Shown: in pieces, positions 33,323-41,903 of the stretch | How the letters are laid out: each line of letters begins with the position of its first letter | Numbering within the stretch: position 1 is the stretch's first letter | Assembly (NCBI RefSeq): GCF_036014015.1 | Contig: NZ_CP107905.1 | Span: forward strand, 2,790,001 to 2,854,000 | Reading direction: 5' to 3' | Origin: Streptomyces sp. NBC_00457 | Lineage (GTDB): Bacteria; Actinomycetota; Actinomycetes; Streptomycetales; Streptomycetaceae | DNA: 64,000 nucleotides | Translations under genes and position numbers: made by a program | Notes under the pieces: model-generated | Database searches by the model: none | The model's input: only the letters and a program-made list of their open reading frames with translations | Told to the model about the DNA's origin: nothing

Positions 33323-34282
33323 ATGCTGGAAGAGTTGCTGACCGCGGCCATCGCCACCGGGACCGCCGGGGTGGTGTATCTCGCCGCGGCGGCGCGCGTC
33401 GTCAAGCAGTACGAGCGCGGGGTGGTCCTCCGGCTCGGGCGCCTGCGGGGCGCCGTACGACCACCGGGCTTCACTCTGATCATCCCGGCCGTGGACCGGC
33501 TGTACAAAGTGAATCTGCAGATCGTGACGATGCCGGTGCCCGCCCAAGAGGGCATCACGCGCGACAACGTGACCGTGCGGGTCGACGCGGTCGTCTACTT
33601 CAAGGTCGTGGACGCGGCGGCGGCGATCATCAACGTCGAGGACTACCGCTTCGCGGTCTCCCAGATGGCACAGACCTCGCTGCGCTCGATCATCGGCAAG
33701 AGCGACCTGGACGACCTGCTCTCCAACCGCGAGAAGCTCAACCAGGGCCTGGAGCTGATGATCGACAGCCCGGCCATCGGCTGGGGCGTGCAGATCGACC
33801 GCGTCGAGATCAAGGACGTGTCCCTGCCGGACACCATGAAGCGCTCCATGGCCCGGCAGGCCGAGGCGGACCGTGAGCGGCGGGCCCGGGTCATCAACGC
33901 CGACGCCGAACTCCAGGCGTCCAAGAAGCTCGCCGAGGCCGCCCAGCAGATGGAGGCCACACCTTCCGCGCTCCAGTTGCGGCTGCTCCAGACGGTGATG
34001 GCGGTGGCGGCGGAGAAGAACTCCACGCTGGTGCTGCCCATCCCGGTGGAGCTGCTGCGGTTCCTGGAGAAGGGGGCGGAGCAGCACCCGGAACACCACG
34101 GCCGACCCGCGCCGGACGCCTCGGGCCAGGTCCCGCCGGCCCCTTCGCGCCAGCTCTCTCCCGATCCCTCCGACGAGTTCCCGCCCGACAGCCTCGACCA
34201 GCTCCCGCCCGAGCACCCCGACGAGATCCCGCCCGCCCCCGCCGACCGGCAGCCCTCCCCCGACCGCTCGCTGGAGCAATGA
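33323..34282 (+). CDS. SPFH/band 7 stomatin-like protein
   Basis: 319 residues from ATG 33323. A short membrane hairpin or anchor (about 5-25) is followed by the SPFH domain (VVKQYERGVVLRLGRL to about residue 190) with QIDRVEIKDVSLP and the helical QAEADRERRARVINADAE stretch. The last 65 residues are a Pro/Asp/Glu-rich tail built of short degenerate repeats (LPPEHPDEIPP, FPPDSLDQ). Family proteins organise membrane microdomains and often have an NfeD partner, which is absent here. Confidence 0.9.
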   Translation: MLEELLTAAIATGTAGVVYLAAAARVVKQYERGVVLRLGRLRGAVRPPGFTLIIPAVDRLYKVNLQIVTMPVPAQEGITRDNVTVRVDAVVYFKVVDAAAAIINVEDYRFAVSQMAQTSLRSIIGKSDLDDLLSNREKLNQGLELMIDSPAIGWGVQIDRVEIKDVSLPDTMKRSMARQAEADRERRARVINADAELQASKKLAEAAQQMEATPSALQLRLLQTVMAVAAEKNSTLVLPIPVELLRFLEKGAEQHPEHHGRPAPDASGQVPPAPSRQLSPDPSDEFPPDSLDQLPPEHPDEIPPAPADRQPSPDRSLEQ

Positions 34283-34284
34283 CA

Positions 34285-34320
34285 GGTTCTACGCGCGTGG
34301 TTCACGCGGCCGTGACCAAG
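34285..34320 (+). promoter_or_regulatory. Possible PHO-box-like direct repeats
   Basis: GGTTCTACGCG (34285) and GGTTCACGCGG (34299) are direct repeats, followed directly by CCGTGACCAAG. They loosely resemble PhoP-binding repeats of Streptomyces and lie upstream of a PhoX-type gene. The match is weak. Confidence 0.3.
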
Positions 34321-34371
34321 TGATAGACACGGCGGCATCACAGTCCTGTCCGCCAGCAGGAAGGTTGCCCC

Positions 34372-35763
34372 ATGTCCGAGAACGGCCGTACGACACGCCG
34401 TCAGATACTCGCCCGCACCGGCGCGTCGGTCGCCGCGATCGCCTTCGCCGGAAACCTCACCGAACTCTTCGCGGGCACCGCCTCCGCGCAGGTGAACCTG
34501 GGCCACACCGGTTACGGCCCGCTCGTCCCCGACCCGAAGGGCCTGCTCGATCTCCCGAAAGGCTTCCGTTACCGCGTCCTGTCCCGCGAGGGCGCCCCAC
34601 TGCGCTCCGGCGAGGGCGAAGTGCCCTCCCACCCGGACGGCATGGCGGCCTTCGCGGGCCGGCACGGTCGCGTCCACCTGGTCCGCAACCACGAGAACAG
34701 GGCCGACGCCGAGATCCCCGTCCCGACGGTCGAGGGCCTCACCTACGATCCCGCGGGCAAGGGCGGCTGTACGGCCCTGACGCTGGACAGCGACGGCCGG
34801 GTCCGGTCCGAGCGGGTCGCGATCGCCGGTACGGCCGTCAACTGCGCGGGCGGGCCCACCCCTTGGGGCACCTGGCTGACCTGCGAGGAGACCGAGGACA
34901 AGGCAAGCACCGGCGGCTACGCCAAGGACCATGGCTTCGTCTTCGAGGTCGATCCGGCCGACCCCCGCCGCAGCGGGGCCGTACCGCTCACCGCGATGGG
35001 CCGCTTCCAGCACGAGGCGGTCGCCGTCGATCCCCGTCGCGGCATCGTCTACGAGACCGAGGACGCCTTCGAGCGGCCCTTCGGCCTGTTCTACCGCTTC
35101 CTGCCCGACAAGCCGCTCTGCGGCCCCGGTTCGCTCCGCGCAGGCGGCCGCCTCCAGGCGATGCGCGTGCCCGGCGTCCCCGACCTCTCCTCGGTCCAGG
35201 AGCCCGGCGCCCGCTTCGACGGCGTCGAGTGGGCCGACGTACCGGACCCGCTCGCGGCCCGAACCCCCGTCCGCCTCCAGGACTTCGGCCCGCGGGGCAT
35301 CACGCACGCGCAGAAGCTGGAGGGCTGCTACTGGGGCGGGCGGTCCGTGTACTTCGTGTCGTCGTACGCCCGAAGTGCCGAGGGGTCGGCGGCCGACCAC
35401 TACGGGCAGATCTGGCGGTACGACCCGTCGGCACGCCGTCTCACCCTGGTCGTCGTCTTCGGCCCGGACACGGACGTCCAGCTGCCCGGCGAGTCACCGG
35501 ACAACATCTGTCTCGCACCGAGCGGCGGGCTCATGGTCTGCGAGGACGGCAACGGTGCCCAGCATGTGTTCGGGGTGACGCGGCAGGGCGACGTGTACGC
35601 GATGGCCCGCAACCGCCAGAACATCGGCACCGACGAGGAGCCGGAGTGGGGCGAGTTCGCGGGCGTCAGCTTCTCGCCCGACGGGGGGACGATGTACGTC
35701 AACTGCTACTCGCCGGGGACGACGTTCGCGGTGACGGTCGCTCCGCGGGCTGTGCCGCGATAG
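34372..35763 (+). CDS. phoX: PhoX-type secreted phosphatase (DUF839)
   Basis: 463 residues from ATG 34372 with GGAAGG upstream. Twin-arginine signal TTRRQILARTG followed by a hydrophobic segment and a likely cleavage after TASAQ. The body is a DUF839/PhoX beta-propeller: VRNHENRADAEIP, GGCTALTLDSDGRV, NCAGGPTPWGTWLTCEE, FQHEAVAVDP, YRFLPDKP and SPDNICLAPSGGLMVCEDG. PhoX enzymes are calcium/iron alkaline phosphatases acting outside the cell; other DUF839 proteins have unproven activity. Confidence 0.85.
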   Translation: MSENGRTTRRQILARTGASVAAIAFAGNLTELFAGTASAQVNLGHTGYGPLVPDPKGLLDLPKGFRYRVLSREGAPLRSGEGEVPSHPDGMAAFAGRHGRVHLVRNHENRADAEIPVPTVEGLTYDPAGKGGCTALTLDSDGRVRSERVAIAGTAVNCAGGPTPWGTWLTCEETEDKASTGGYAKDHGFVFEVDPADPRRSGAVPLTAMGRFQHEAVAVDPRRGIVYETEDAFERPFGLFYRFLPDKPLCGPGSLRAGGRLQAMRVPGVPDLSSVQEPGARFDGVEWADVPDPLAARTPVRLQDFGPRGITHAQKLEGCYWGGRSVYFVSSYARSAEGSAADHYGQIWRYDPSARRLTLVVVFGPDTDVQLPGESPDNICLAPSGGLMVCEDGNGAQHVFGVTRQGDVYAMARNRQNIGTDEEPEWGEFAGVSFSPDGGTMYVNCYSPGTTFAVTVAPRAVPR

Positions 35764-35790
35764 GTCGTCGATCGTCCGCGGGGCGGTGGG

Positions 35791-35828
35791 GGCTGGTCGC
35801 GCAGTTCCCCGCGCCCCTTACGGGGCGC
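35791..35828 (+). repeat. Dispersed repeat family A, single copy
   Basis: GGCTGGTCGCGCAGTTCCCC plus the hairpin GCGCCCC ttac GGGGCGC, 28 nt after the phoX stop codon. Probable terminator. Confidence 0.85.
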
Positions 35829-35925
35829 TGTGCAGCCCGGCCTTCATCACCGGCGGGCGGGTGAAATCGGCGAGAGACACCCGGTAAGCAGGCGCCAATA
35901 ACAAAAGGCGCATTACTCGCATAGT

Positions 35926-35931
35926 TACGTT
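35926..35931 (+). promoter_or_regulatory. Putative -10 box
   Basis: TACGTT lies 6 nt before GTG 35938, supporting that start over GTG 35935. Confidence 0.45.
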
Positions 35932-35937
35932 CGTGTG

Positions 35938-36777
35938 GTGATCACACTTGCACGTCGAGTAGCCATCGCCTGCGCCCTGAGCGCCACCCTCATCTCCTGC
36001 GGGACGGCCGAAGAACCACACCGCCCTCCCGCCCCCTCGAAACGGACCGTCGCCCCCTCCCGGCCCCCGACCCTCGCCCCCGGCCCCGCGGGCCTGACCC
36101 CTGTCTTCGAGAACGGTCCGCGGACCGGGGCCAGGACCGTCGCCCTCACCTTCGACGCCGACATGACCGCGGACCAGGGGTCGCGGGCGGCGGCCGGGGA
36201 GCGGTTCGACAATCCTCGGCTCATCGCGGCGCTGAGGGCGCTGAAGGTGCCGGCCACCGTGTTCATGACGGGCCGCTGGGCCGAGGAGTACCCGGTCCAG
36301 GCCCGCGCCATCGGCCGGGACCCGCTCTTCGAGGTCGCGAACCACTCGTACAGCCACTACGCCTTCACCGACGACTGCTACGGCCTGCCGACCGTCTCCG
36401 AGGACCGGATGCGGACGGACGTGGAGCAGGCGTACGCCGCCTTCCGCAAGGCCGGGGTGCGGGAGCCGATGCCGTACTTCCGCTTCCCGGGCGGCTGTTA
36501 CGACGGCCGGGCCCTGAAGGCGCTGAGCGCGACCGGCGTCACCGCCGTGCAGTGGGACGTGGTGGGCGGGGACGCCTTCGCCACCGACCCGGAGGCGGTG
36601 GCCCGGCAGGTGCTGGACGGCGTACAGCCAGGCTCGGTGGTGGTGCTGCACTGCACGACCAGCGCCGCCCCGACGACCGAACGCGCCCTCCGTACGATCG
36701 TCCCCGAGCTGCGCCGCAAGGGCTTCCGGTTCGTGAAGGTGTCCGAGCTGATCGGGGCCGCGGGCGGGCGGCGCTGA
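35938..36777 (+). CDS. Polysaccharide deacetylase (NodB) lipoprotein
   Basis: 279 residues from GTG 35938. Lipoprotein signal with lipobox LISC near residue 20, then a Pro-rich linker. The NodB domain has the catalytic Asp in ALTFDADM, metal histidines in NHSYSH, RFPGG and the final His in VVLHC. It should remove acetyl groups from peptidoglycan or another polysaccharide at the outer face of the membrane. Confidence 0.9.
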   Translation: MITLARRVAIACALSATLISCGTAEEPHRPPAPSKRTVAPSRPPTLAPGPAGLTPVFENGPRTGARTVALTFDADMTADQGSRAAAGERFDNPRLIAALRALKVPATVFMTGRWAEEYPVQARAIGRDPLFEVANHSYSHYAFTDDCYGLPTVSEDRMRTDVEQAYAAFRKAGVREPMPYFRFPGGCYDGRALKALSATGVTAVQWDVVGGDAFATDPEAVARQVLDGVQPGSVVVLHCTTSAAPTTERALRTIVPELRRKGFRFVKVSELIGAAGGRR

Positions 36778-36817
36778 GGCTCGTACGACGGACAGCTGAC
36801 CCTCTTACGCTGGATGT

Positions 36818-36997
36818 ATGAGCGAGGACGACTACTGCCTGATCGACGCGACCAGGCCGCCCAAGGCGGATGGGCCGCCGTACGCGGAGTGTGTGCTGTG
36901 CCGGGAGCCGACGGAGTACCCGGAGTCGTACAAGGGCATCACCCTCTGCCCCGTCTGCGAGTGGCAGGAGGCCCAGCGCACGGCCTGCTCAGGGTGA
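36818..36997 (+). CDS. Small two-CxxC zinc-ribbon-like protein
   Basis: 59 residues from ATG 36818, with a TACGCT box (36806-36811) 6 nt upstream. The cysteine pairs CVLC (26-29) and CPVC (44-47), 14 residues apart and flanked by acidic residues, fit a zinc ribbon. The codon use is normal for this genome. Function unknown. Its 3' end overlaps the end of the convergent membrane-protein gene by 9 nt. Confidence 0.7.
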   Translation: MSEDDYCLIDATRPPKADGPPYAECVLCREPTEYPESYKGITLCPVCEWQEAQRTACSG

Positions 36998-37660
36998 CCG
37001 GCGAGAGGTGAGGGCGCAGGCCACGGTGATCGCCACCGCGGTCAGCAGGGCGGCGGCGCCGAGCGGGAGCAGGGGGAGCTGGACCTGGCCCGACTGCGAT
37101 CCCGTCACCAGTCCGCTGACCGCCGCCTGCGCCGGGGAGCCCGTGACGACCACGGACAGCAGGGCCGCGAGCAGCATCGCCGGGACCGCCCGGCCGGGCG
37201 AGCGCAGCAGCGGCCAGGAGGTGAGCGCGCCGACGGCCGCGCCGAGCAGGGCGCAGGCCAGCGCGGCGAGCAGCCCGGCCGCGCCCGCCGGGAGCGGCGC
37301 CACCCGACTCTGGTGGTCGGAGGTCACCGGATCGCTGATCAGTGTCACGACGAGGGTCGCGACGGTGCCGAGCGCGGCGGCCGACGCCAGCGCGACCAGC
37401 AGACAGGCCAGGTGCGCCCGTCCGGGTCCGGCCGCGGCGGCCACCGGGGCGCGGGCGGCGGGCGGCTCGTTGCCGACGCAGATCCGCACCAGCCAGGCGG
37501 CGACGGGCAGCAGCGCCGCCGCGGCATAGCCGAGCGAGTCGAGCACGGGCTGCCCGCCCTGCACACCGACGCCCAGGAACACGGCGTACAGAATGAACGG
37601 CGGCAGCCAGCGCTGCGAACGCAGCAGCAGGGCGGCCTGATAGCGCAGGAGTGCGGTCAT
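36989..37660 (-). CDS. ABC transporter membrane protein
   Basis: 223 residues from ATG 37660, coupled by an ATGA overlap to the ATPase gene. About six hydrophobic segments; Ala/Leu/Val-rich, with LLRYQAALLLRSQRWLPP at the start as in ABC-2-type permeases. It probably forms an exporter with the neighbouring ATPase. Substrate unknown. Confidence 0.75.
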   Translation of the reverse strand: MTALLRYQAALLLRSQRWLPPFILYAVFLGVGVQGGQPVLDSLGYAAAALLPVAAWLVRICVGNEPPAARAPVAAAAGPGRAHLACLLVALASAAALGTVATLVVTLISDPVTSDHQSRVAPLPAGAAGLLAALACALLGAAVGALTSWPLLRSPGRAVPAMLLAALLSVVVTGSPAQAAVSGLVTGSQSGQVQLPLLPLGAAALLTAVAITVACALTSRRSP

Positions 37661-38511
37661 CGGACCTCCTCGGCGTCCTCATGGGCGACGCTCACCACAT
37701 GCCACGGCGGGCGGGCCGTCAGCAGGGAGCGCAGGACGACGTCCGAGTGGGACGCGGGGACGGTGAGCCGGTGGGTTCCCGGCGCGGTCTCCTCGGCGGA
37801 GGCGAGCTTCGGGGTGGCGGGCAGTGGTCCGCCCGGTGGACCCTGGACCACGATGACGACGTACGGTCCGGAGGGCGAAGTCCCTTGCTCCGTACGGTGG
37901 TTGAGGGCGCCGTCGAGCACGGTGTACGTCGCGTCGGGCGCCCCCGCCAGGCGGTGCGGGTCGTGGTCGACGAAGACCACGGCGCCGCCCGCCGCAGTCC
38001 GTTCCGCGACCGCCCGTTCCAGCTCGGCGCGGGCGGACTCGTCCAGGCCGGTCCAGGCCTCGTCGAGGACGAGCAGGTCCGGCTCGGCGAGCAGGGCCTG
38101 GGCGACCGCGACCTTCTGGCTGCTGCCCTTCGACAGCTGCGCCATCGGCGTACGGGCGTGGGCGGCGGCGCCGAAGCGCTCCAGCCACTGGTCGGCGGCG
38201 CGGGCCGCCGCCGTACGGGACAGTCCGTGCACCGCGCCGAGGTGGGTGAGATAGCCGGCCGGGGTGAAGGGCAGCGCCGACGGGAAGCGCTCGGGGACGT
38301 AGGCCGTGCGCGGACGGCCGCTGATCCGGCCCTCCGTCGGGGCGTCGATCCCGGCGAGCAGCCGGAGGAGGGTGGACTTGCCGGTGCCGTTCGCACCCTC
38401 GATACGCAGGAGAGTGCCGGGGGTCACGGCCAGGTCGATCCCGCGCAGCACCCAGGGTCCACGCAGGCCGTAGCGGCGGCCGACGCGCTCCAGTCGTAAC
38501 GCACGTTGCAT
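37657..38511 (-). CDS. ABC transporter ATP-binding protein
   Basis: 284 residues from ATG 38511. Walker A GANGTGKST, Q-loop region VPERFPSALPFTP, a variant signature LSKGSSQKV instead of LSGGQ, Walker B LLVLDEAW and the switch VDHDPH. The last 80 residues after the ATPase core are an extra domain without recognised family. The LSKGSSQK signature is common in actinobacterial exporter ATPases. Confidence 0.88.
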   Translation of the reverse strand: MQRALRLERVGRRYGLRGPWVLRGIDLAVTPGTLLRIEGANGTGKSTLLRLLAGIDAPTEGRISGRPRTAYVPERFPSALPFTPAGYLTHLGAVHGLSRTAAARAADQWLERFGAAAHARTPMAQLSKGSSQKVAVAQALLAEPDLLVLDEAWTGLDESARAELERAVAERTAAGGAVVFVDHDPHRLAGAPDATYTVLDGALNHRTEQGTSPSGPYVVIVVQGPPGGPLPATPKLASAEETAPGTHRLTVPASHSDVVLRSLLTARPPWHVVSVAHEDAEEVR

Positions 38512-38567
38512 GCGGTCATCCTCTCGCGGCCGGAAGAACCGATCTTCCGCCTGGCAGACTGGAGGAC

Positions 38568-39332
38568 GTGACCAGTGATCCGTCCGTTCCCGGCGTTCCC
38601 GGCGATCTCGGCGTGCCCCGGGAGAGCCCTTTCCGTTCCGAGTCCTCCGTGCGCGACGAGGCGCCGCAGTTCGTGCTGCCGCTGGTCGTACGGATCGAGC
38701 GGGGGGCTCCCCCGGCCCGTACGGACGCGCTGGAGACCGCGGCCCGCGCGGTGCTGGTGCTGCTCAGCGACGAGCGTGCGCTGGGGGACGGCGAGTGGGC
38801 GCAGGCCGTGCGGGACTGGCAGGACGCGCGGATCCGCAAGGTGGTGCGGCGGGCGCGGGGCGCCGAGTGGCGGCGCGCCGAGGCACTGCCCGGCATCACG
38901 GTCACGGGCAAGTCCGCGGAGGTACGGGTCTTTCCGCCCGTCCCGCTGGACGGCTGGCCCAAGGACCTCGCCCGGCTCCAGGTCTCCGGCACCGACCTCG
39001 ACGACCCGGAGCCGCCGGCCGGGGCCGACCCGGGTGTGCCGGTGCTGTGGCTCAGCCCCGACCTGGACATGACGGCCGGCAAGGCGATGGCGCAGGTCGG
39101 CCACGGCGCCCAGCTCGCCTGGTGGGAGCTGTCGGACGAGGACCGCGCCGCCTGGCGCGACGCCGGCTTCCCGCTGGCCGTCCGCACCGCCCCCGCCGGC
39201 CGCTGGGCCGAGCTCACCACCAGCGGTCTGCCGGTGGTCCGCGACGCGGGCTTCACGGAGATCGCACCCGGGGAAACGGTCGCCGTCGAAGGAGGCAGCC
39301 GCTACTGCCCGCTCATGTCCTTGGGCAGGTAG
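38568..39332 (+). CDS. PTH2-family peptidyl-tRNA hydrolase-like protein
   Basis: 254 residues from GTG 38568; a CAGACT box lies 7 nt upstream, and GGAGG is immediately before the start. The C-terminal 110 residues match PTH2: DLDMTAGKAMAQVGHGAQLAWW and VVRDAGFTEIAPGE. The N-terminal 130 residues (LVVRIERGAPPARTDALETAARAVLV) are an added domain common to actinobacterial members. Presumed to release peptides from tRNA, but not proven for this branch. Confidence 0.8.
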   Translation: MTSDPSVPGVPGDLGVPRESPFRSESSVRDEAPQFVLPLVVRIERGAPPARTDALETAARAVLVLLSDERALGDGEWAQAVRDWQDARIRKVVRRARGAEWRRAEALPGITVTGKSAEVRVFPPVPLDGWPKDLARLQVSGTDLDDPEPPAGADPGVPVLWLSPDLDMTAGKAMAQVGHGAQLAWWELSDEDRAAWRDAGFPLAVRTAPAGRWAELTTSGLPVVRDAGFTEIAPGETVAVEGGSRYCPLMSLGR

Positions 39333-39677
39333 GGCAGCCGGGAACCTTCCCGGCACTCGGGACGTTCAGTGAGTGGTTGTAGTTGAAGTTTGCGACGTGG
39401 AAGCGCCCGCGGAGTTCTGACAGCGGGCGCATTGTCGTGTCGGGGGTTTTCTTCGACGGCTGGCGACCAGCAGCCCGGGGACGCGCGAGCGCGCGTTCTC
39501 CGCATCTACTCGCCATCTTCGCCATCTCGAAGGAGACCTCGCTCTGAGGACACCCGTTCCGAGGCGGGCCCGCGCCGTGGGCCTGCCTCGCGCTGCTTCC
39601 CCACGGGCCTTTCCGCATCCGGCGCCCTGCCCCCGCGCCGTCGAAAGCCGGCCCGCACCCACCCTGAAGGGAAAAAC
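39333..39677 (+). promoter_or_regulatory. Long leader region of the desaturase gene
   Basis: 345 nt without a confident gene. It holds a small palindrome GCCGGGAACCTTCCCGGC (39337-39354), an 8-bp hairpin (39403-39410 with 39423-39430), and an open frame of 36 codons from GTG 39437 to 39547 containing VFFDGWRPAARGRA. A good GAAGGAGA site stands at its end (39529). This looks like a structured 5' leader, perhaps with a small upstream reading frame, rather than empty space. Confidence 0.4.
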
Positions 39678-40772
39678 GTGACCACTGAGATCATCAACCG
39701 GGGCACCGAGCCGCCGCCGAGCCACGTCGCGACGACCAAGCCCCCGTCCGTCGGCCGCGGCAGCGACTACGCCGCACTGTCCCGCGAGGTGAAGCAGAGC
39801 GGGCTGCTGAAGCGGCGGCCGGGCTACTACTCCGTCAAGGTCGGCGCGAACCTGCTTCTGATGGCCGCCGGCTGGACCGCGTTCGCCCTGATCGGGCAGT
39901 CGTGGTGGCAGCTGGTGACCGCCGCCTTCCTCGCGGTGATGTTCACCCAGACCGGGTTCATCGGGCACGACGCCGGACACGGGCAGATCGCCCGCTCCAA
40001 GCGCGTCAACAACCTGCTCGGCCGCGTGCACGCCGACCTGCTGATCGGACTCAGCTACGGCTGGTGGATCGCCAAGCACAACCGGCACCACTCCTACCCC
40101 AACCACGTCGACCGCGACCCCGACATCGCCGACGGTGCGATCGCCTTCACCGAGGACCACGCCCGGGTCCGCCGCGGCCCCTATGCCTGGCTGGCCCGCC
40201 ACCAGGCCTGGCTGTTCTTCCCGATGCTGCTCCTTGAAGGACTCGCCCTGCACGTCGCCGGCGTACGGGCGCAGTTCGAACGCGACGGCACCGCGGGCTC
40301 ACGGGGAGCCAAGCTGGCCGGGGCGGGAATGCTGACCGCGCATCTCGTCGGCTATGTCGCCGCCCTGTTCCTGGTCCTGACCCCCCTCCAGGCCGTGGCC
40401 TTTCTCGCCGTGCATCAGGGGCTCTTCGGGCTGTACATGGGCTGCTCGTTCGCCCCCAACCACAAGGGCATGCCCATCTTCGGCAAGGACGACAAGATCG
40501 ACTTCCTGCGCAGGCAGGTCCTGACCTCACGCAACATCCGTGGCGGCCGGTTCACCGACTTCGCCCTCGGCGGGCTGAACTACCAGATCGAACACCACCT
40601 GTTCCCCTCCATGCCGCGGCCGGGCCTGCGCCACGCCCAGAAACTCGTACGCGCCTTCTGCGCCCGGCACGGCGTCGCCTACCACGAGACCGGCCTCGTC
40701 GACTCCTACGCCCAGGTCCTGCGGCACCTGCACGCGGTCGGCGGTCCCCTGCGCCCCGAACTGGAGTACTGA
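39678..40772 (+). CDS. Membrane fatty-acid (acyl-CoA) desaturase
   Basis: 364 residues from GTG 39678 with GAAGGGA upstream. The three histidine boxes are clear: HDAGH (97-101), HNRHH (134-138) and QIEHH (303-307), which bind the di-iron centre. Hydrophobic pairs at about 55-95 and 175-245. Relatives are linoleoyl- or Delta9-acyl desaturases of the membrane, adjusting fluidity. A ferredoxin-type electron donor is not encoded nearby. The long leader would allow control by temperature, which is only a guess. Confidence 0.92.
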   Translation: MTTEIINRGTEPPPSHVATTKPPSVGRGSDYAALSREVKQSGLLKRRPGYYSVKVGANLLLMAAGWTAFALIGQSWWQLVTAAFLAVMFTQTGFIGHDAGHGQIARSKRVNNLLGRVHADLLIGLSYGWWIAKHNRHHSYPNHVDRDPDIADGAIAFTEDHARVRRGPYAWLARHQAWLFFPMLLLEGLALHVAGVRAQFERDGTAGSRGAKLAGAGMLTAHLVGYVAALFLVLTPLQAVAFLAVHQGLFGLYMGCSFAPNHKGMPIFGKDDKIDFLRRQVLTSRNIRGGRFTDFALGGLNYQIEHHLFPSMPRPGLRHAQKLVRAFCARHGVAYHETGLVDSYAQVLRHLHAVGGPLRPELEY

Positions 40773-40778
40773 TCCTGA

Positions 40779-40799
40779 GCGGGGCGCCGGTCGCCCCGC
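40779..40799. terminator. Hairpin terminator
   Basis: GCGGGGCG (40779-40786) pairs with CGCCCCGC (40792-40799), 7 nt after the desaturase stop codon. Confidence 0.7.
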
Positions 40800-40872
40800 A
40801 CAGATCATCCGGCTACGGTGAGACCCGCGCCGCTGGGAGCGCGCAACGCCGAGGGAATGTCCGGGAGTTGTC

Positions 40873-41676
40873 ATGTCAGTCGACCGTCCGCTGATCAACA
40901 GCAAGGTGCCGCACTCCGCTCGCATCTGGAACTACTGGCTGGGCGGCAAGGACTGCTACGAGATCGACCGGCAGGTGGGTGACCAGATGCGTGAGCTCAA
41001 CCCCGAGATCGTCGACATCGCGCGCGCCCAGCGAGGGTTCCTCAAGCGCGCGGTCACCTATCTGGCCGCGGAGGCCGGGATCCGGCAGTTCCTCGACGTC
41101 GGCACCGGCCTGCCCACCCTCGACAACACCCACGAGGTCGCCCAGGGCATCGCCCCCGAGGCACGGATCGTGTACGTCGATCATGACCCCGTCGTGCTGA
41201 CCCACGCCCACGCGCTGCTCACCAGCACCCCGGAAGGCGCCACCGACTACATCGACGCCGATCTGCGCGACCCGGCGTCCATCCTGCGGGGCGCCGAGCG
41301 CACGCTCGACTTCAGCCGGCCCGTCGCGCTCATGCTGCTCGGCATCGTCGCGCACGTACCGGACGACACCGCCTACCCGATCGTGGAGCAGCTCAAGGAC
41401 GCCCTCCCCGCCGGAAGCCACCTGGTGTTCTGCGACAGCACCGAGGTGTTCCACGCGGACGAGATGCGGGCGATGGTCGAGCGCTGGAACGAGGCGAGCG
41501 ACAACCCGCGGATCAACCGGGCCCCAGAGCAGCTGGCCCGCTTCTTCGACGGCTTCGACCTGCTGGAACCCGGTCTGGTCCCGGTCGCCGAGTGGCGCTC
41601 CGGCCCGGCCGGAACGTCCGGCACGGACGAGCGGCGTGACGTGGACAGCTTCGGGGGCGTGGCCGTAAAGCGCTGA
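40873..41676 (+). CDS. DUF574 SAM-dependent methyltransferase
   Basis: 267 residues from ATG 40873 with GGGAG upstream. It begins with the family signature SARIWNYWLGGKDCYEIDR and has the SAM-binding FLDVGTGLPTLDNTHEVAQ, YVDHDPVVL and ADLRDP motifs. PF04672 proteins are numerous in Streptomyces and often regulatory or of unknown substrate. Single gene between terminator and the MNIO gene. Confidence 0.92.
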   Translation: MSVDRPLINSKVPHSARIWNYWLGGKDCYEIDRQVGDQMRELNPEIVDIARAQRGFLKRAVTYLAAEAGIRQFLDVGTGLPTLDNTHEVAQGIAPEARIVYVDHDPVVLTHAHALLTSTPEGATDYIDADLRDPASILRGAERTLDFSRPVALMLLGIVAHVPDDTAYPIVEQLKDALPAGSHLVFCDSTEVFHADEMRAMVERWNEASDNPRINRAPEQLARFFDGFDLLEPGLVPVAEWRSGPAGTSGTDERRDVDSFGGVAVKR

Positions 41677-41903
41677 ACGGTCTGCCCCCGCCATTGAACA
41701 CGGGCCGCCTCCCGCGCGTATCCCCCTCCGTCGGCGGCCTCCCGTCCACGTCCGCTTCCTCCCCGAACCTCAAATGTTGCTCTGAAGGCGCCCGGAGCGC
41801 GGTTCGGGTCGGTGCGCCGGGGCCATACCCCCGTCACACAGCGGCGGAACGTCGAAGGAGACGACGCGGCACAGCCAGGTGACATCGGGTGGAGGAGGGG
41901 ACG

